Positions 36,345 through 45,095 of a stretch of 64,000 bases of DNA are shown piece after piece. The DNA is from Methanobrevibacter boviskoreani JH1. Lineage in GTDB: Archaea; Methanobacteriota; Methanobacteria; Methanobacteriales; Methanobacteriaceae. The stretch is taken from contig NZ_BAGX02000015.1 of the NCBI RefSeq assembly GCF_000320505.1, forward strand, positions 1-64,000, written 5' to 3'. The translations under genes and the position numbers were made by a program. The notes under the pieces were generated by a model. That model made no database searches. It was not told where the DNA came from and worked only from the letters and a program-made list of their open reading frames with translations. Position 1 is the stretch's first letter. Every line of letters begins with the position of its first letter.

Positions 36345-37754
36345 TTAATAGAATGTATAATATGATTCTACTTCTAAATCATCAGGTAAGTAGGTTGGAT
36401 AATCCTCGGTAATACAACCTAAACATAATTCATCTTTACCAAAACCAATGGCATCAATCAAGGATGGAATACTGATATAACCTAATGCATCAGCATCTAA
36501 TTGTAATCTAATCTCTTCAATACTGTAATTAGCTGCTATTAACTCTTCTTTAGATGCCATAGCCACACCATAGAAACAAGGAGCGACCACTGGAGGACAA
36601 CCTACAAGAAGATAAATCTTATTGGCTCCAGCCTCTTTTAAAATATGAATTAATGAGGCTGAGGTAGTACCTCTTACAATACTGTCATCAATTAAAACAA
36701 TGTCCTTACCTTCAAGACCTAATTTTAATGGATTTAATTTTAATTTAACCGCAAGTTCCCTTTCCTCCTGGGAAGGCATAATAAATGTTCTTCCAACATA
36801 CCTGTTCTTTATTAATCCCTCACCATAAGGAATACCTGAGGCACGGGAATAACCTAAAGCAAATGGTATTGCAGAATCTGGAACGGGAACAATTAAATCT
36901 GCATCAAATGGAAATTCCTCATATAATTTTTTACCAATATCCAACCTAACATCAAAAACAGATCTGCCGTCTATAACACTATCAGGTCTTGCAAAGTATA
37001 CATATTCGAACATGCATCTTGCATTTTGAGTTTCAGAGGTAATCTCCAAGATATGACTGGAAACCTCACCGTCAACAACGGAAATAACCTCTCCAGGTTC
37101 TAAATCCCTTATAAAATCAGCACTTAATACATCAAATGCAACGGTTTCAGACGCTGCAATAAACATATCATCTTTTTTAGCAATAGCCAAAGGTTTCATA
37201 CCCTTAGGGTCACGAACGATGTAAAGTTCATCGTTAATCATTATGACAAGTGAATATGAACCTATAACCATTTTAGAAATCTCTTCTAAGGCATCAATAA
37301 TATTACCTAATTTACGATATTGTTCTTTAATTAGATAACACAATACTTCACTGTCAGTATCAGAGTTAAATTCATAACCTAAATCAACAAGATGGTCTCT
37401 TAAGATTTTAGAATTAACAATATCACCATTATGAGCCATAGCAATGTAACCATCTTCAAAATCAGTTACAAAAGGTTGTGAATTTTCAAGTTTAGATTGA
37501 CCAGTAGTTGAATATCTTACATGACCAATACCAACATATCCACTTAATTTTTGAAGTTCATATGTTTTAAAAACATCTGCAACAAGACCCATACCACAAT
37601 AATAATTTAAGCCCTTAATATTATTATGAGTTGCAATACCTGCAGATTCTTGACCCCTATGCTGTAAAGAATATAAAGCATAATAAATTGGAGCAGATAC
37701 ATCTTTACTTTGATCTTTAGAGTAAATCCCTACAACACCACACTTATCTCTCAT
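36345..37754 (-). CDS. purF: Amidophosphoribosyltransferase
   Basis: PurF makes phosphoribosylamine from PRPP and glutamine, the first step of purine synthesis. The start MRDKCGVVGIYSKD places the catalytic glutaminase Cys at residue 5 after a short propeptide. LQHRGQESAGIA and the PRPP motif DIVLIDDSIVRGTTS are present, and C-terminal Cys (DELCLGCIT) can hold the family's iron-sulfur cluster. ATG 37754 follows GAGG by 6 bases; an earlier in-frame ATG at 37766 lacks a site. 469 residues. Confidence 0.95.
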   Translation of the reverse strand: MRDKCGVVGIYSKDQSKDVSAPIYYALYSLQHRGQESAGIATHNNIKGLNYYCGMGLVADVFKTYELQKLSGYVGIGHVRYSTTGQSKLENSQPFVTDFEDGYIAMAHNGDIVNSKILRDHLVDLGYEFNSDTDSEVLCYLIKEQYRKLGNIIDALEEISKMVIGSYSLVIMINDELYIVRDPKGMKPLAIAKKDDMFIAASETVAFDVLSADFIRDLEPGEVISVVDGEVSSHILEITSETQNARCMFEYVYFARPDSVIDGRSVFDVRLDIGKKLYEEFPFDADLIVPVPDSAIPFALGYSRASGIPYGEGLIKNRYVGRTFIMPSQEERELAVKLKLNPLKLGLEGKDIVLIDDSIVRGTTSASLIHILKEAGANKIYLLVGCPPVVAPCFYGVAMASKEELIAANYSIEEIRLQLDADALGYISIPSLIDAIGFGKDELCLGCITEDYPTYLPDDLEVESYYTFY

Positions 37755-37997
37755 TGTATTCCTCATTATATAACATTAGTATATCATTATAAATATTAAA
37801 AATATTTTTATTATTTTAACAATATATAAGTTATGATTTTTATAAAAAAAATCGTTTTAAAAAGATTAAATAAAATAAAATAAAATTGATTTACCTAATA
37901 ATAATCGAAAAGGATTATTTAAAAAACAAGTAGAATGATTTTAATTTAAACAGTTAATGTAAAAAAAAAATATAATGTTTAAAAAGAAATTTATAAA

Positions 37998-39389
37998 CTA
38001 AAACATGAAATTGGAAAATGTTTCTCCAACATCAGGATTATCATCATCTGAATCCTTTCTTTTAGAGTTATAAATTTCAGATTCAAGTTCATCCCTATTG
38101 TATTCCACAAAGATAAGTGCTGTTCTAACTACTTTTAACCAGTCAATTGCCTCATCAATTGAATTAGCTCCTATTAAACCCTGACCGATTATAATATCCT
38201 CCGGTTTGAATTTATTTGTGGCTATTATAATCTTATCCTCATCCTCCAAATCTTCATTGAATGTGTCATGCCATAGCTGATATATTGAAAATATTTCCAG
38301 AATCTTTTTAGTATGAATATTTGAATATCTTGTTTTAAAATCTGCAAATTCAGATTTTAAAGTGTCATTTGTTTTCTGAAGATCTGTAATTTCTAAATTT
38401 AAATCATGGTTTTTGGAATCTAATATGGATATTCTATCCTTAAGCTCATGGTTTAGTTGATCTGTCTTTTCCTTCTCATTTTCTAAAACAGAATATCTAT
38501 TTTCAAGGGTATTAATCTCAGATTTTAGATGGTTAAAATTAGTAATGTTAAATATGGAACTTAAACCCACATTAATAATTAAATTACGGATACTTACCTC
38601 CAACTCTTCAATAATCAGCTCTTTATCATCATTTACAGGAATCTGCAAAAATTCTATATAGTTGTTTTCTGTTTTTATGTGGTCATATAAATTATTATAC
38701 AATAATTTACCTTCCTCTCCACCTTCATTTGCAATAAATATTATATCTGAACCTAGGGTAGTGCTTTTTGCAATATCTAAATTAAAGGTTTGTATAATTG
38801 CAGATATTGAGATATTGTATTGATTTAAATCAATATTTTCACAAGCCTTATTCAGCAAATCGGCATTATAAGTATTGTCTACAATGATTCTTAAATCAAT
38901 ATCCTTAGCTGTTGATTTTGTATCTACATTATTGTTTTCCAATAAATCGCCAATAATCTGATCCGTTGAGGATTGATCATTAGACTCACTTGATAAATCA
39001 TCAATAAAATCCCGATTCTCATTTGAACCATTAGATAAATCATCAATAAACTGATTTGATGAGTTTAAATCATCAGACTCATTAAAAAAATCATCGATAA
39101 AATCCCGATTCTCATCATTTATCCTACTGTTTTTAAAATCATCACTTCCAATAGGGGGTTTATCAGTATTGGAATCCCCGTCACTTATCAAGTCATCTGT
39201 AAAATCATTAATATTGAACTTGTCATTATTTTCAATTTCATGATTATTTAAATTAGATTTATAAATTTCATTTTCAGTATTTTGTTTATTCTTTTTGTTT
39301 TTTAGATTATTATGTTTATCAATATTATAATAACTAGAATCATGTAGATGTTCATCTTCATAATCATTATTTTTATCATATTCTTCCAT
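37998..39389 (-). CDS. Acidic, low-complexity coiled-coil protein, unknown function
   Basis: A 463-residue soluble protein. The first ~170 residues are Asp/Asn/Ser-rich and contain repeated RDFIDD(F/L) and QFIDDLS units. A globular region of about 115 residues (DIDLRIIVDNTYNADLL to SSIFNITNF) could be a Rossmann-like domain. A coiled coil (about 285-345, LENRYSVLENEKEKTDQL) and a helical end follow. The reading start ATG 39389 is preceded by AAGGT at a good distance; the upstream ATG overlaps that site. No family recognised. Confidence 0.65.
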   Translation of the reverse strand: MEEYDKNNDYEDEHLHDSSYYNIDKHNNLKNKKNKQNTENEIYKSNLNNHEIENNDKFNINDFTDDLISDGDSNTDKPPIGSDDFKNSRINDENRDFIDDFFNESDDLNSSNQFIDDLSNGSNENRDFIDDLSSESNDQSSTDQIIGDLLENNNVDTKSTAKDIDLRIIVDNTYNADLLNKACENIDLNQYNISISAIIQTFNLDIAKSTTLGSDIIFIANEGGEEGKLLYNNLYDHIKTENNYIEFLQIPVNDDKELIIEELEVSIRNLIINVGLSSIFNITNFNHLKSEINTLENRYSVLENEKEKTDQLNHELKDRISILDSKNHDLNLEITDLQKTNDTLKSEFADFKTRYSNIHTKKILEIFSIYQLWHDTFNEDLEDEDKIIIATNKFKPEDIIIGQGLIGANSIDEAIDWLKVVRTALIFVEYNRDELESEIYNSKRKDSDDDNPDVGETFSNFMF

Positions 39390-39429
39390 ACAAATACCTT
39401 CCATATAATCTATAAATCATTGAAAAATA

Positions 39430-40395
39430 TTAGTTCTCATTAAGTTTTTGATGCCACATCCAAGCTGTTTCAATAATGGATTCAAGGGTATCATATTCTG
39501 GAGTCCAACCTAGAACCTCATGAATCTTATTTGAATCGGCAACAAGTGTTCCCGGATCTCCTGGACGACGGCATTCAATATTAACTGGGAAATCTTTACC
39601 TGTGACTTTCTTAACAACGGAAATTACCTCTTTAACAGAAAAACCTCTGCCATTGCCTATATTAAATACATTATTCTCTCCACCATTTTCAAGGTATCTG
39701 AGGCCTTCAATATGTGCATTTGCAATATCGTTTACATGTATATAATCACGTACACAGCTACCATCCTCAGTGTCATAATCATCACCAAAGACGGAAATGC
39801 TATCACGTCTACCTAATGCCGCATCAAGAATAAGAGGTATTAAATGAGTTTCTGGTTCATGTAACTCTCCAATTTCACAGTCGGGATCATCTCCTGAGGC
39901 ATTAAAATATCTGAATATTACATAATTAATATCATCCTGGGATTTTAAATATTCCTCAACAAGCAATTTAGATTTTCCATATGGGTTAATAGGTTTTAAT
40001 TGATGAGTTTCCTTGATTGGTATTTCTACAGGTGAACCATAGACAGCAGCGGTAGATGAGAATATAAGATTCTTAACACCATTATTCTTCATAGCCTTAA
40101 TTAAAGTTAAGGTTTTCTCATAATTATTTTCAAGATATGCCTTAGGACATTCCACAGATTCTGCAACTGAGATATATGCACCAAAATGCATTACAGCTTC
40201 TATGTCATATTCCTTAAAGATTCTATTTAGGAGTTCCTCGTCACCATAATCTCCTTCAACAAAAACTCCCCATTTAACAAAATCCTCAAATCCTTTTATT
40301 AAATTATCTAGAACTACAGTTTCATATCCTGCTTTATTTAAAGCTTTATTTACATGAGAGCCAATATATCCAGCTCCGCCAGTTATTAAAATCAT
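39430..40395 (-). CDS. galE: UDP-glucose 4-epimerase
   Basis: GalE interconverts UDP-glucose and UDP-galactose. The 321-residue SDR protein shows GGAGYIGSHVNKAL, SSTAAVYG and YGKSK (YxxxK), plus the substrate loop RYFNASGDDPDCEIGE and SVFGDDYDTEDGSCVRDYIH, highly specific for GalE. Together with galU at 32 kb it can supply UDP-galactose for surface glycans. GTGATATA precedes the ATG. Confidence 0.93.
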   Translation of the reverse strand: MILITGGAGYIGSHVNKALNKAGYETVVLDNLIKGFEDFVKWGVFVEGDYGDEELLNRIFKEYDIEAVMHFGAYISVAESVECPKAYLENNYEKTLTLIKAMKNNGVKNLIFSSTAAVYGSPVEIPIKETHQLKPINPYGKSKLLVEEYLKSQDDINYVIFRYFNASGDDPDCEIGELHEPETHLIPLILDAALGRRDSISVFGDDYDTEDGSCVRDYIHVNDIANAHIEGLRYLENGGENNVFNIGNGRGFSVKEVISVVKKVTGKDFPVNIECRRPGDPGTLVADSNKIHEVLGWTPEYDTLESIIETAWMWHQKLNEN

Positions 40396-40725
40396 TATAT
40401 CACATTAAATTATTAAACTATAAAAGTTGAATTTCTATTATTAGACTAGTTTATAATTTAATATTTATTAAATTAATTGTTTAAAGTTTGAAAACTTAAA
40501 ATAAAAAAATTATTTATAATAATAAATTAATTATTCGAATCTGAAAAGAAAATCGGATTTCAATATTAAATCAATTATATGAATCTAAAAAAAAATGAAA
40601 TATTTCTTATTTGACAGTTTAACTAAAAAAAAATGGATATCAATCAAATAGCTAATAGAAAATAGAAGATAGTTAATAAAATATTTGGAAAATTAGAAAA
40701 AAATGATATGGAAATATTTAAATAT
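40396..40725. other. AT-rich spacer, nothing recognised
   Basis: 330 bp between the last gene of the ACGX-type locus and galE. It shows A/T runs and several short TTTAATTTAA-like stretches only; a T-rich stretch may terminate the upstream operon. No gene is seen. Confidence 0.45.
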
Positions 40726-41337
40726 TTACAGTTTTTCAATATTGCCGTTAGGACAATTTTCATAACAGGTACCACAATCAAGACAATGGTTTGGCTGTAT
40801 TTCATAAGGTAAACCTGGAATAATTGACTGCTGAGGACAAACATTGGCACAGATTCCACAAGCTATACAGGTATCCTTAATTCTATAACCTTGTTTAAAA
40901 TACTTAACCTCATCACTATTTATTGTAAACTGTTCCCTTGTAATTGGTTTAGTAGTTAGATTAAAATATTCCATTTCACCTTTCACAACTTTAAAAGGTT
41001 CTAGAATATATCTTGAATCACCAGGATAAACATTGTTTAAATATTTGTTCTCATCAAACATTAAATCTATCCATTCTTTCTGATTTTCAAGCTTTTCAAC
41101 TTCCCCAATAATTCTAACTGAAACATTATTTAATAAACCTACAATTGCAACATGATTATTATTTTCAAGTTGTCTGTAGAATCTTTTTCCCCTTCCAGTT
41201 AAAAAATATGCTGTCTCTTCATCAGTATGCATAATATCAATTACTCTAGATTGAGGATTACCATCACCATCTATAGTTGAAATTGTAGCATCTATAACTT
41301 CCCTTAATAATTTAAAACAATCATCTTTACTTGCCAT
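40726..41337 (-). CDS. Flavin-reductase/PNPOx-like protein fused to 2[4Fe-4S] ferredoxin domain
   Basis: A 203-residue protein with an N-terminal split-barrel domain (about residues 1-125), similar to pyridoxamine 5'-phosphate oxidase family flavoproteins: ISTIDGDGNPQSRVID and YFLTGRGKRFYRQLENN. A C-terminal bicluster ferredoxin follows: CIACGICANVCP and CLDCGTCYENCP. Such fusions are FMN- or F420-dependent electron carriers. It starts 7 bp after the MDR gene, so it is cotranscribed, and it is a good candidate electron donor for the radical SAM enzyme two genes upstream. That link is inference. Confidence 0.78.
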   Translation of the reverse strand: MASKDDCFKLLREVIDATISTIDGDGNPQSRVIDIMHTDEETAYFLTGRGKRFYRQLENNNHVAIVGLLNNVSVRIIGEVEKLENQKEWIDLMFDENKYLNNVYPGDSRYILEPFKVVKGEMEYFNLTTKPITREQFTINSDEVKYFKQGYRIKDTCIACGICANVCPQQSIIPGLPYEIQPNHCLDCGTCYENCPNGNIEKL

Positions 41338-41344
41338 ATTATCA

Positions 41345-42325
41345 CTAAACCTTAATTACAATTTTTCCCAATTTATTATTTTTTTTACTAATTACAAGTG
41401 CTTTATTTATCTCATCTAAAGAAAACACATCTGAAATAACTGGTCTAATATTATTTTCTAAAATGAAATCATAAATATCAGTTATAATCTCCTGTGAAGG
41501 ATAATTACTAAAGAATGAACATAAATATTTATTGTTTGGAATATCTTTAATTGGATCAAATTGGCCAATATATTCTAACCCACCAAGTATACCGGTTACA
41601 CATAAGATTCCTTGATTTTTTAAAACCTTAAATGAGTCTTTCATTGTTAAAGGACCTACAAGCTCTAAAATCTTGTCCACACCTTCCGGAAATTGGGATA
41701 AAATATTTTTTGATAAATCATTATCATCTATAAAAACATAATCTGCACCGAATTCTTTAAGTGATTCTATTCTTTTACTGGTTCTTGTTGTAGCTATTAC
41801 TGTTACTCCTAATTTATTTGCAAGCTGAATAGCTGCAATTCCAACAGTACTAGTAGCCCCTCTAATTAATAGGGAATCATCTTCTTTAATGTTTAAGCAA
41901 TCAAAAAGAGAACCATAAGCCGTGAAAAATGTTTCAGGAATAGCTGCGATTTCTTCAGCAGATAATTTTTCAACAAGATTTTTAGGTATTTTAAATAGGT
42001 TTTTCTCAGGTATTAACACATATTCCTCATAACTACCATCAAAACTACGACCCATACCACCCATCAATCCTACAACATGATCATCTACTTGAAATCTACT
42101 ATTGGATTCATCTACAACCTTACCATAGCATTCAATTCCAGGTACAACCGGTAAATTAATATAGTTTTCCCTAGCTTCTGATTCACAGAGAATTAATTCA
42201 GACCTATTTATTCCAAAACCTAAAACTTTAACTAAAACCCAGCCGTCCTTGATTTTGGGAATTGGAATATTACTTACTTTTAAATCTTCTAAATTGCATA
42301 CATCTTCTAAAACAACAGCTTTCAT
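41345..42325 (-). CDS. MDR-family alcohol dehydrogenase / quinone oxidoreductase-like protein
   Basis: A 326-residue zinc-independent-looking medium-chain dehydrogenase. It has the N-terminal GroES-like fold (NIPIPKIKDGWVLVKVLGFG, INRSELILCESEA) and the Rossmann LLIRGATSTVGIAAIQLANK. The zinc-ligand set is not evident (one conserved-looking Cys only), so it resembles NADPH-quinone oxidoreductases that reduce C=C or C=O bonds. Lying between the radical SAM enzyme and the flavin/Fe-S gene, it may act on the modified peptide or a released product. Specificity is unknown. Confidence 0.75.
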   Translation of the reverse strand: MKAVVLEDVCNLEDLKVSNIPIPKIKDGWVLVKVLGFGINRSELILCESEARENYINLPVVPGIECYGKVVDESNSRFQVDDHVVGLMGGMGRSFDGSYEEYVLIPEKNLFKIPKNLVEKLSAEEIAAIPETFFTAYGSLFDCLNIKEDDSLLIRGATSTVGIAAIQLANKLGVTVIATTRTSKRIESLKEFGADYVFIDDNDLSKNILSQFPEGVDKILELVGPLTMKDSFKVLKNQGILCVTGILGGLEYIGQFDPIKDIPNNKYLCSFFSNYPSQEIITDIYDFILENNIRPVISDVFSLDEINKALVISKKNNKLGKIVIKV

Positions 42326-42372
42326 ATCTTATCCACAGAATATTTAATTTAAATTTAAATAAAACATGAGAA

Positions 42373-43401
42373 TTATTCAATTATTTTCCAACATTGAGGA
42401 TCAGGACTATACATATTTCCAGTATATCCATAACTTACAGCAGGACATCCCCTACAGAATCTTAATAATTCACATCTACTACATTTTTCAAAGCTTTCGT
42501 ACTGACGATATTCATCCATTTTACGACTTGTAAATAATGAAACTATATTTTCATCAAAGATATTACCAATACAACTTTCCATACGTCTACAAGCGCATAC
42601 ATCCCCATTTGGAAGTATCGTTATATGTGAATTTCCACAATTGCAACCATCATAGATTACATCGTCATCTAAATCTTTAGGAATCTTAAATAATCCCTTT
42701 TCATATAAAAACAAAGTCCAAAGATGATCTTTTAAATTAAAGTTAGTTTCAGAATCTTTATATTCATTAAACTTATCCCAACATTTTGATAAGAATTCTT
42801 TATACTCTAAAGGTGTTATATGACTTTCCTCGTCAAACTCTTCAGGACAATATCTTGCAAAACTAAAAGTGTCAACATTGTTTGCAACCGCAACATCAAT
42901 TAATTCTGGAATCTCATTCATATTAATCTTGGATACGGTAGACATGATATTTACTTTGATACCACTGTTTTTTAAATATTTTATACTTTCTAAAGTATTC
43001 TGATAAGAACCTGGCATCCTAAAGTAATCATGAGTCTTTTCAAGACCATCCAAAGATAATTGATAAGCAATACAACCTGCTTCATGTAATCCATTACATA
43101 AATCTTGATCTAAATGAAATGGATTTCCAAGAATACCGAATTTAATATGGTTTTTTTTAAATAAATCAATTATTTTAAAAAAATCAGGATGTAATAAAGG
43201 GTCACCACCAGTTAGAAAGAAGAATGGATTTCTATTAATCACATTACACATATCTAGGCAATTAAGAAAAATTTTTTCTGCATCCTCATAACTTACAGTT
43301 TTTAAATCAGTTACATGTTCATTATTAAAGATATAACAATGTTTGCATCTTTGATCACAATAATCAGTTATATGCCATTGAAAAGCAAAAAATTCTTTCA
43401 C
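42373..43401 (-). CDS. Radical SAM/SPASM enzyme of an ACGX-type peptide system
   Basis: A 342-residue radical SAM enzyme. CDQRCKHC (Cys15, 19, 22) binds the SAM cluster, FLTGGDPLLHPDF matches the GGDP motif, and the SPASM domain carries auxiliary-cluster Cys: CNCG, CACRRMESC, CSRCELLRFCRGCP and DPQC. It lies 61 bp after a gene for a peptide of five ACGSEV repeats. From memory this matches the predicted 'ACGX system' radical SAM family (TIGR04340), proposed to modify ACGX-repeat peptides. Likely chemistry is a Cys-, Ala- or Ser-centred crosslink or epimerisation, unknown. Confidence 0.82.
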   Translation of the reverse strand: MKEFFAFQWHITDYCDQRCKHCYIFNNEHVTDLKTVSYEDAEKIFLNCLDMCNVINRNPFFFLTGGDPLLHPDFFKIIDLFKKNHIKFGILGNPFHLDQDLCNGLHEAGCIAYQLSLDGLEKTHDYFRMPGSYQNTLESIKYLKNSGIKVNIMSTVSKINMNEIPELIDVAVANNVDTFSFARYCPEEFDEESHITPLEYKEFLSKCWDKFNEYKDSETNFNLKDHLWTLFLYEKGLFKIPKDLDDDVIYDGCNCGNSHITILPNGDVCACRRMESCIGNIFDENIVSLFTSRKMDEYRQYESFEKCSRCELLRFCRGCPAVSYGYTGNMYSPDPQCWKIIE

Positions 43402-43462
43402 TAAATAACACCACTTAAAAAAATAGAAAAAAAAGTTGTTAAAAATTAATTAACAATAAAAT

Positions 43463-43684
43463 TTATAAGTTTACTTCACTACCACAAGCAGCAAAAACCT
43501 CAGAACCACAAGCAGTATCAACTTCACTACCACAAGCAGCAAAAACCTCAGAACCACAAGCAGTATCAACTTCAGAACCACAAGCAGTAGATACAGCATT
43601 GATATTTGAAGCATTCATAAATTTTTTGAAGTTTTTAGGATTGTAATAATTATCTTTTTTTGTCCATGAATTCATTTTAAACAT
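43463..43684 (-). CDS. ACGX-repeat RiPP precursor peptide (five ACGSEV repeats)
   Basis: A 73-residue peptide. Residues 1-33 form a Lys/Asn/Phe/Tyr-rich leader (MFKMNSWTKKDNYYNPKNF). Residues 34-73 hold five perfect 8-residue units, ACGSEV followed by DT, FA, DT, FA and NL, at 34, 42, 50, 58 and 66. Each unit offers one Cys after Ala and before Gly-Ser. The coding DNA has a perfect 48-bp tandem duplication (two units each). GGAG lies 10 bases before the ATG. The radical SAM gene follows at once. I infer a precursor that is modified on the repeats and perhaps cut into short cyclic or crosslinked products. Confidence 0.9.
   Translation of the reverse strand: MFKMNSWTKKDNYYNPKNFKKFMNASNINAVSTACGSEVDTACGSEVFAACGSEVDTACGSEVFAACGSEVNL
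43473..43568 (-). repeat. Perfect 48-bp tandem duplication inside the precursor gene
   Basis: 43473-43520 and 43521-43568 are identical, and a partial third copy runs on to about 43587. Each 48-bp unit encodes two 8-residue peptide repeats that use different serine codons (AGT and TCT). The perfect identity points to recent duplication and possible repeat-number variation between strains. Confidence 0.9.
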
Positions 43685-43756
43685 TTTAGCATTTCTCCAT
43701 ACAATATTAAGTAATAAACTTTAATTATAATTTAATTTAAAGATATTTAAATTAAT

Positions 43757-43774
43757 AAGTAACTTTAAAGTAAC
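43757..43774. promoter_or_regulatory. Paired AAGTAAC repeats upstream of the precursor gene
   Basis: AAGTAAC occurs at 43757-43763 and 43768-43774, exactly 11 bp apart, about 75-90 bp upstream of the precursor start. A T/A-rich stretch that could hold the TATA box lies between. One-turn spacing suggests a protein-binding site, but the motif is short. The remainder of the 203-bp spacer is plain A/T-rich. Confidence 0.35.
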
Positions 43775-43887
43775 AATAAGGAAAAATAGATAAAAATAGA
43801 ACATAAACATTAAAAAAATATACAATAACAGAATAAAATAAAAAATAATTGAACAATAATAAAAAAAATAAAAAGGTAAAAAAAAAT

Positions 43888-45087
43888 CTATAAGAAGTAT
43901 TTACCTAATTTTAAAGCAGCTGAAGGTGATACCTTGATTAAAGCTTTTACAAGTTGGGTTGTAGAAACTTTTGAGAAATCAACATCCACAAATTCATGTG
44001 CTATCTTATCAAGATCCTCATCTTTTAAACCAAGCATATAATCTTGAACAACAGCATATTTCTTGATTTCATCTCCAATATCATCCCTAACTAATTTATC
44101 ATATTTTTTAAGGAATTTAGCAGAACAATCCCCTTCTTTAATAGCCTCGGCAGCTACCTGACCAGCATACATACCACCGGTCATACCACTGATAATTCCT
44201 CCACCGGTTAAAGGATTTACTTGACCTGCCGCATCTCCACAGACCATTATATTGTCAGCATAGATTTTTTTAGGCATTCCACCAACAGGATCTCCACCTA
44301 CATTTAACTCAACAGCTTGAGCATCTTTTGTAATTGGGCTGGTTGCTATCCAATCATCCAAATATTCCTTTGCAGTTTTACCTGGGTTAACTTTATCTGC
44401 ATGAGGTGCAAGTATTGCAAGACCTACATTTGCTATATCGTCACCTTTAGGGAAAACCCAGACATATCCTCCAGGAGCACAGGATCCGAAATAAAATTCA
44501 ATTACTCCAGGTCTTTCAAAGTGAAGATTACACATTTCATATTGAACTCCAGATTCCATGTTTACTGCTTTTTGAGCGGTTTTTAATCCTGCCCATCTTC
44601 CTATATGAGATTCCGGTCCATCTGCTGCAATGATAATTTTAGCTTTGATATCAATATCCTTACCATATTGTTCACAGCTTACAATATAACCATCATCGGT
44701 TTTAGTAACTCCTTTTGCCAATGTTTTAATCTTAATTTCTGCTCCAGCCCTTGCAGCATCCATAGCCATAAATTTATCAAAGACCTTTCTTTCCAATATA
44801 TAACCTGCTTCAGGAAGTTCAATCTCTTCGGAAGTCATCCATACACTAGTATCATCTGGTGATACGAGTCTTACACCATCTAATTCCTTAGCAACAAATC
44901 TAGGATTAGGTTCAACACCCAATTTTTTAAGACCTTTTTTTGAAACCCCTTCAGCACATCTTTTTGGTGCTCCAATTTCAGATTTTTTATCCATTAAAAT
45001 TACTTTAGCCCCACCTAATGCTGCATGTTTAGCTGCTGTAGAACCAGCAGGACCTGCTCCAACTACCAATACATCAGTTTCAATCAT
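43888..45087 (-). CDS. Geranylgeranyl reductase of archaeal lipid synthesis
   Basis: A 399-residue FAD-dependent reductase that saturates the geranylgeranyl chains of archaeal membrane lipids (digeranylgeranylglycerophospholipid reductase). It has the FAD-binding DVLVVGAGPAGSTAAKHAAL, ADGPESHIGRWAGL, and GDAAGQVNPLTGGGIISGM near the active site, with YGSCAPGGYVWVFPKG typical of the family. Its ATG follows AGGTGATAAA and lies 8 bp after a ferredoxin gene, the natural electron donor arrangement known in methanogens. Confidence 0.95.
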   Translation of the reverse strand: MIETDVLVVGAGPAGSTAAKHAALGGAKVILMDKKSEIGAPKRCAEGVSKKGLKKLGVEPNPRFVAKELDGVRLVSPDDTSVWMTSEEIELPEAGYILERKVFDKFMAMDAARAGAEIKIKTLAKGVTKTDDGYIVSCEQYGKDIDIKAKIIIAADGPESHIGRWAGLKTAQKAVNMESGVQYEMCNLHFERPGVIEFYFGSCAPGGYVWVFPKGDDIANVGLAILAPHADKVNPGKTAKEYLDDWIATSPITKDAQAVELNVGGDPVGGMPKKIYADNIMVCGDAAGQVNPLTGGGIISGMTGGMYAGQVAAEAIKEGDCSAKFLKKYDKLVRDDIGDEIKKYAVVQDYMLGLKDEDLDKIAHEFVDVDFSKVSTTQLVKALIKVSPSAALKLGKYFL

Positions 45088-45095
45088 TTTATCAC

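Noticed and set aside
43473-43590. Short regular DNA repeats that could be read as a CRISPR array
   Set aside because: The repeats are directly tandem, without unique spacers, and are in frame inside a protein with ACGSEV units; no cas gene is nearby.
43672-43692. A six-codon micro-ORF (MLKCLK) overlapping the RiPP precursor start
   Set aside because: Its ATG lies only 2 bases after GGAG, too close for initiation, while the precursor's ATG has a workable 10-base spacing.
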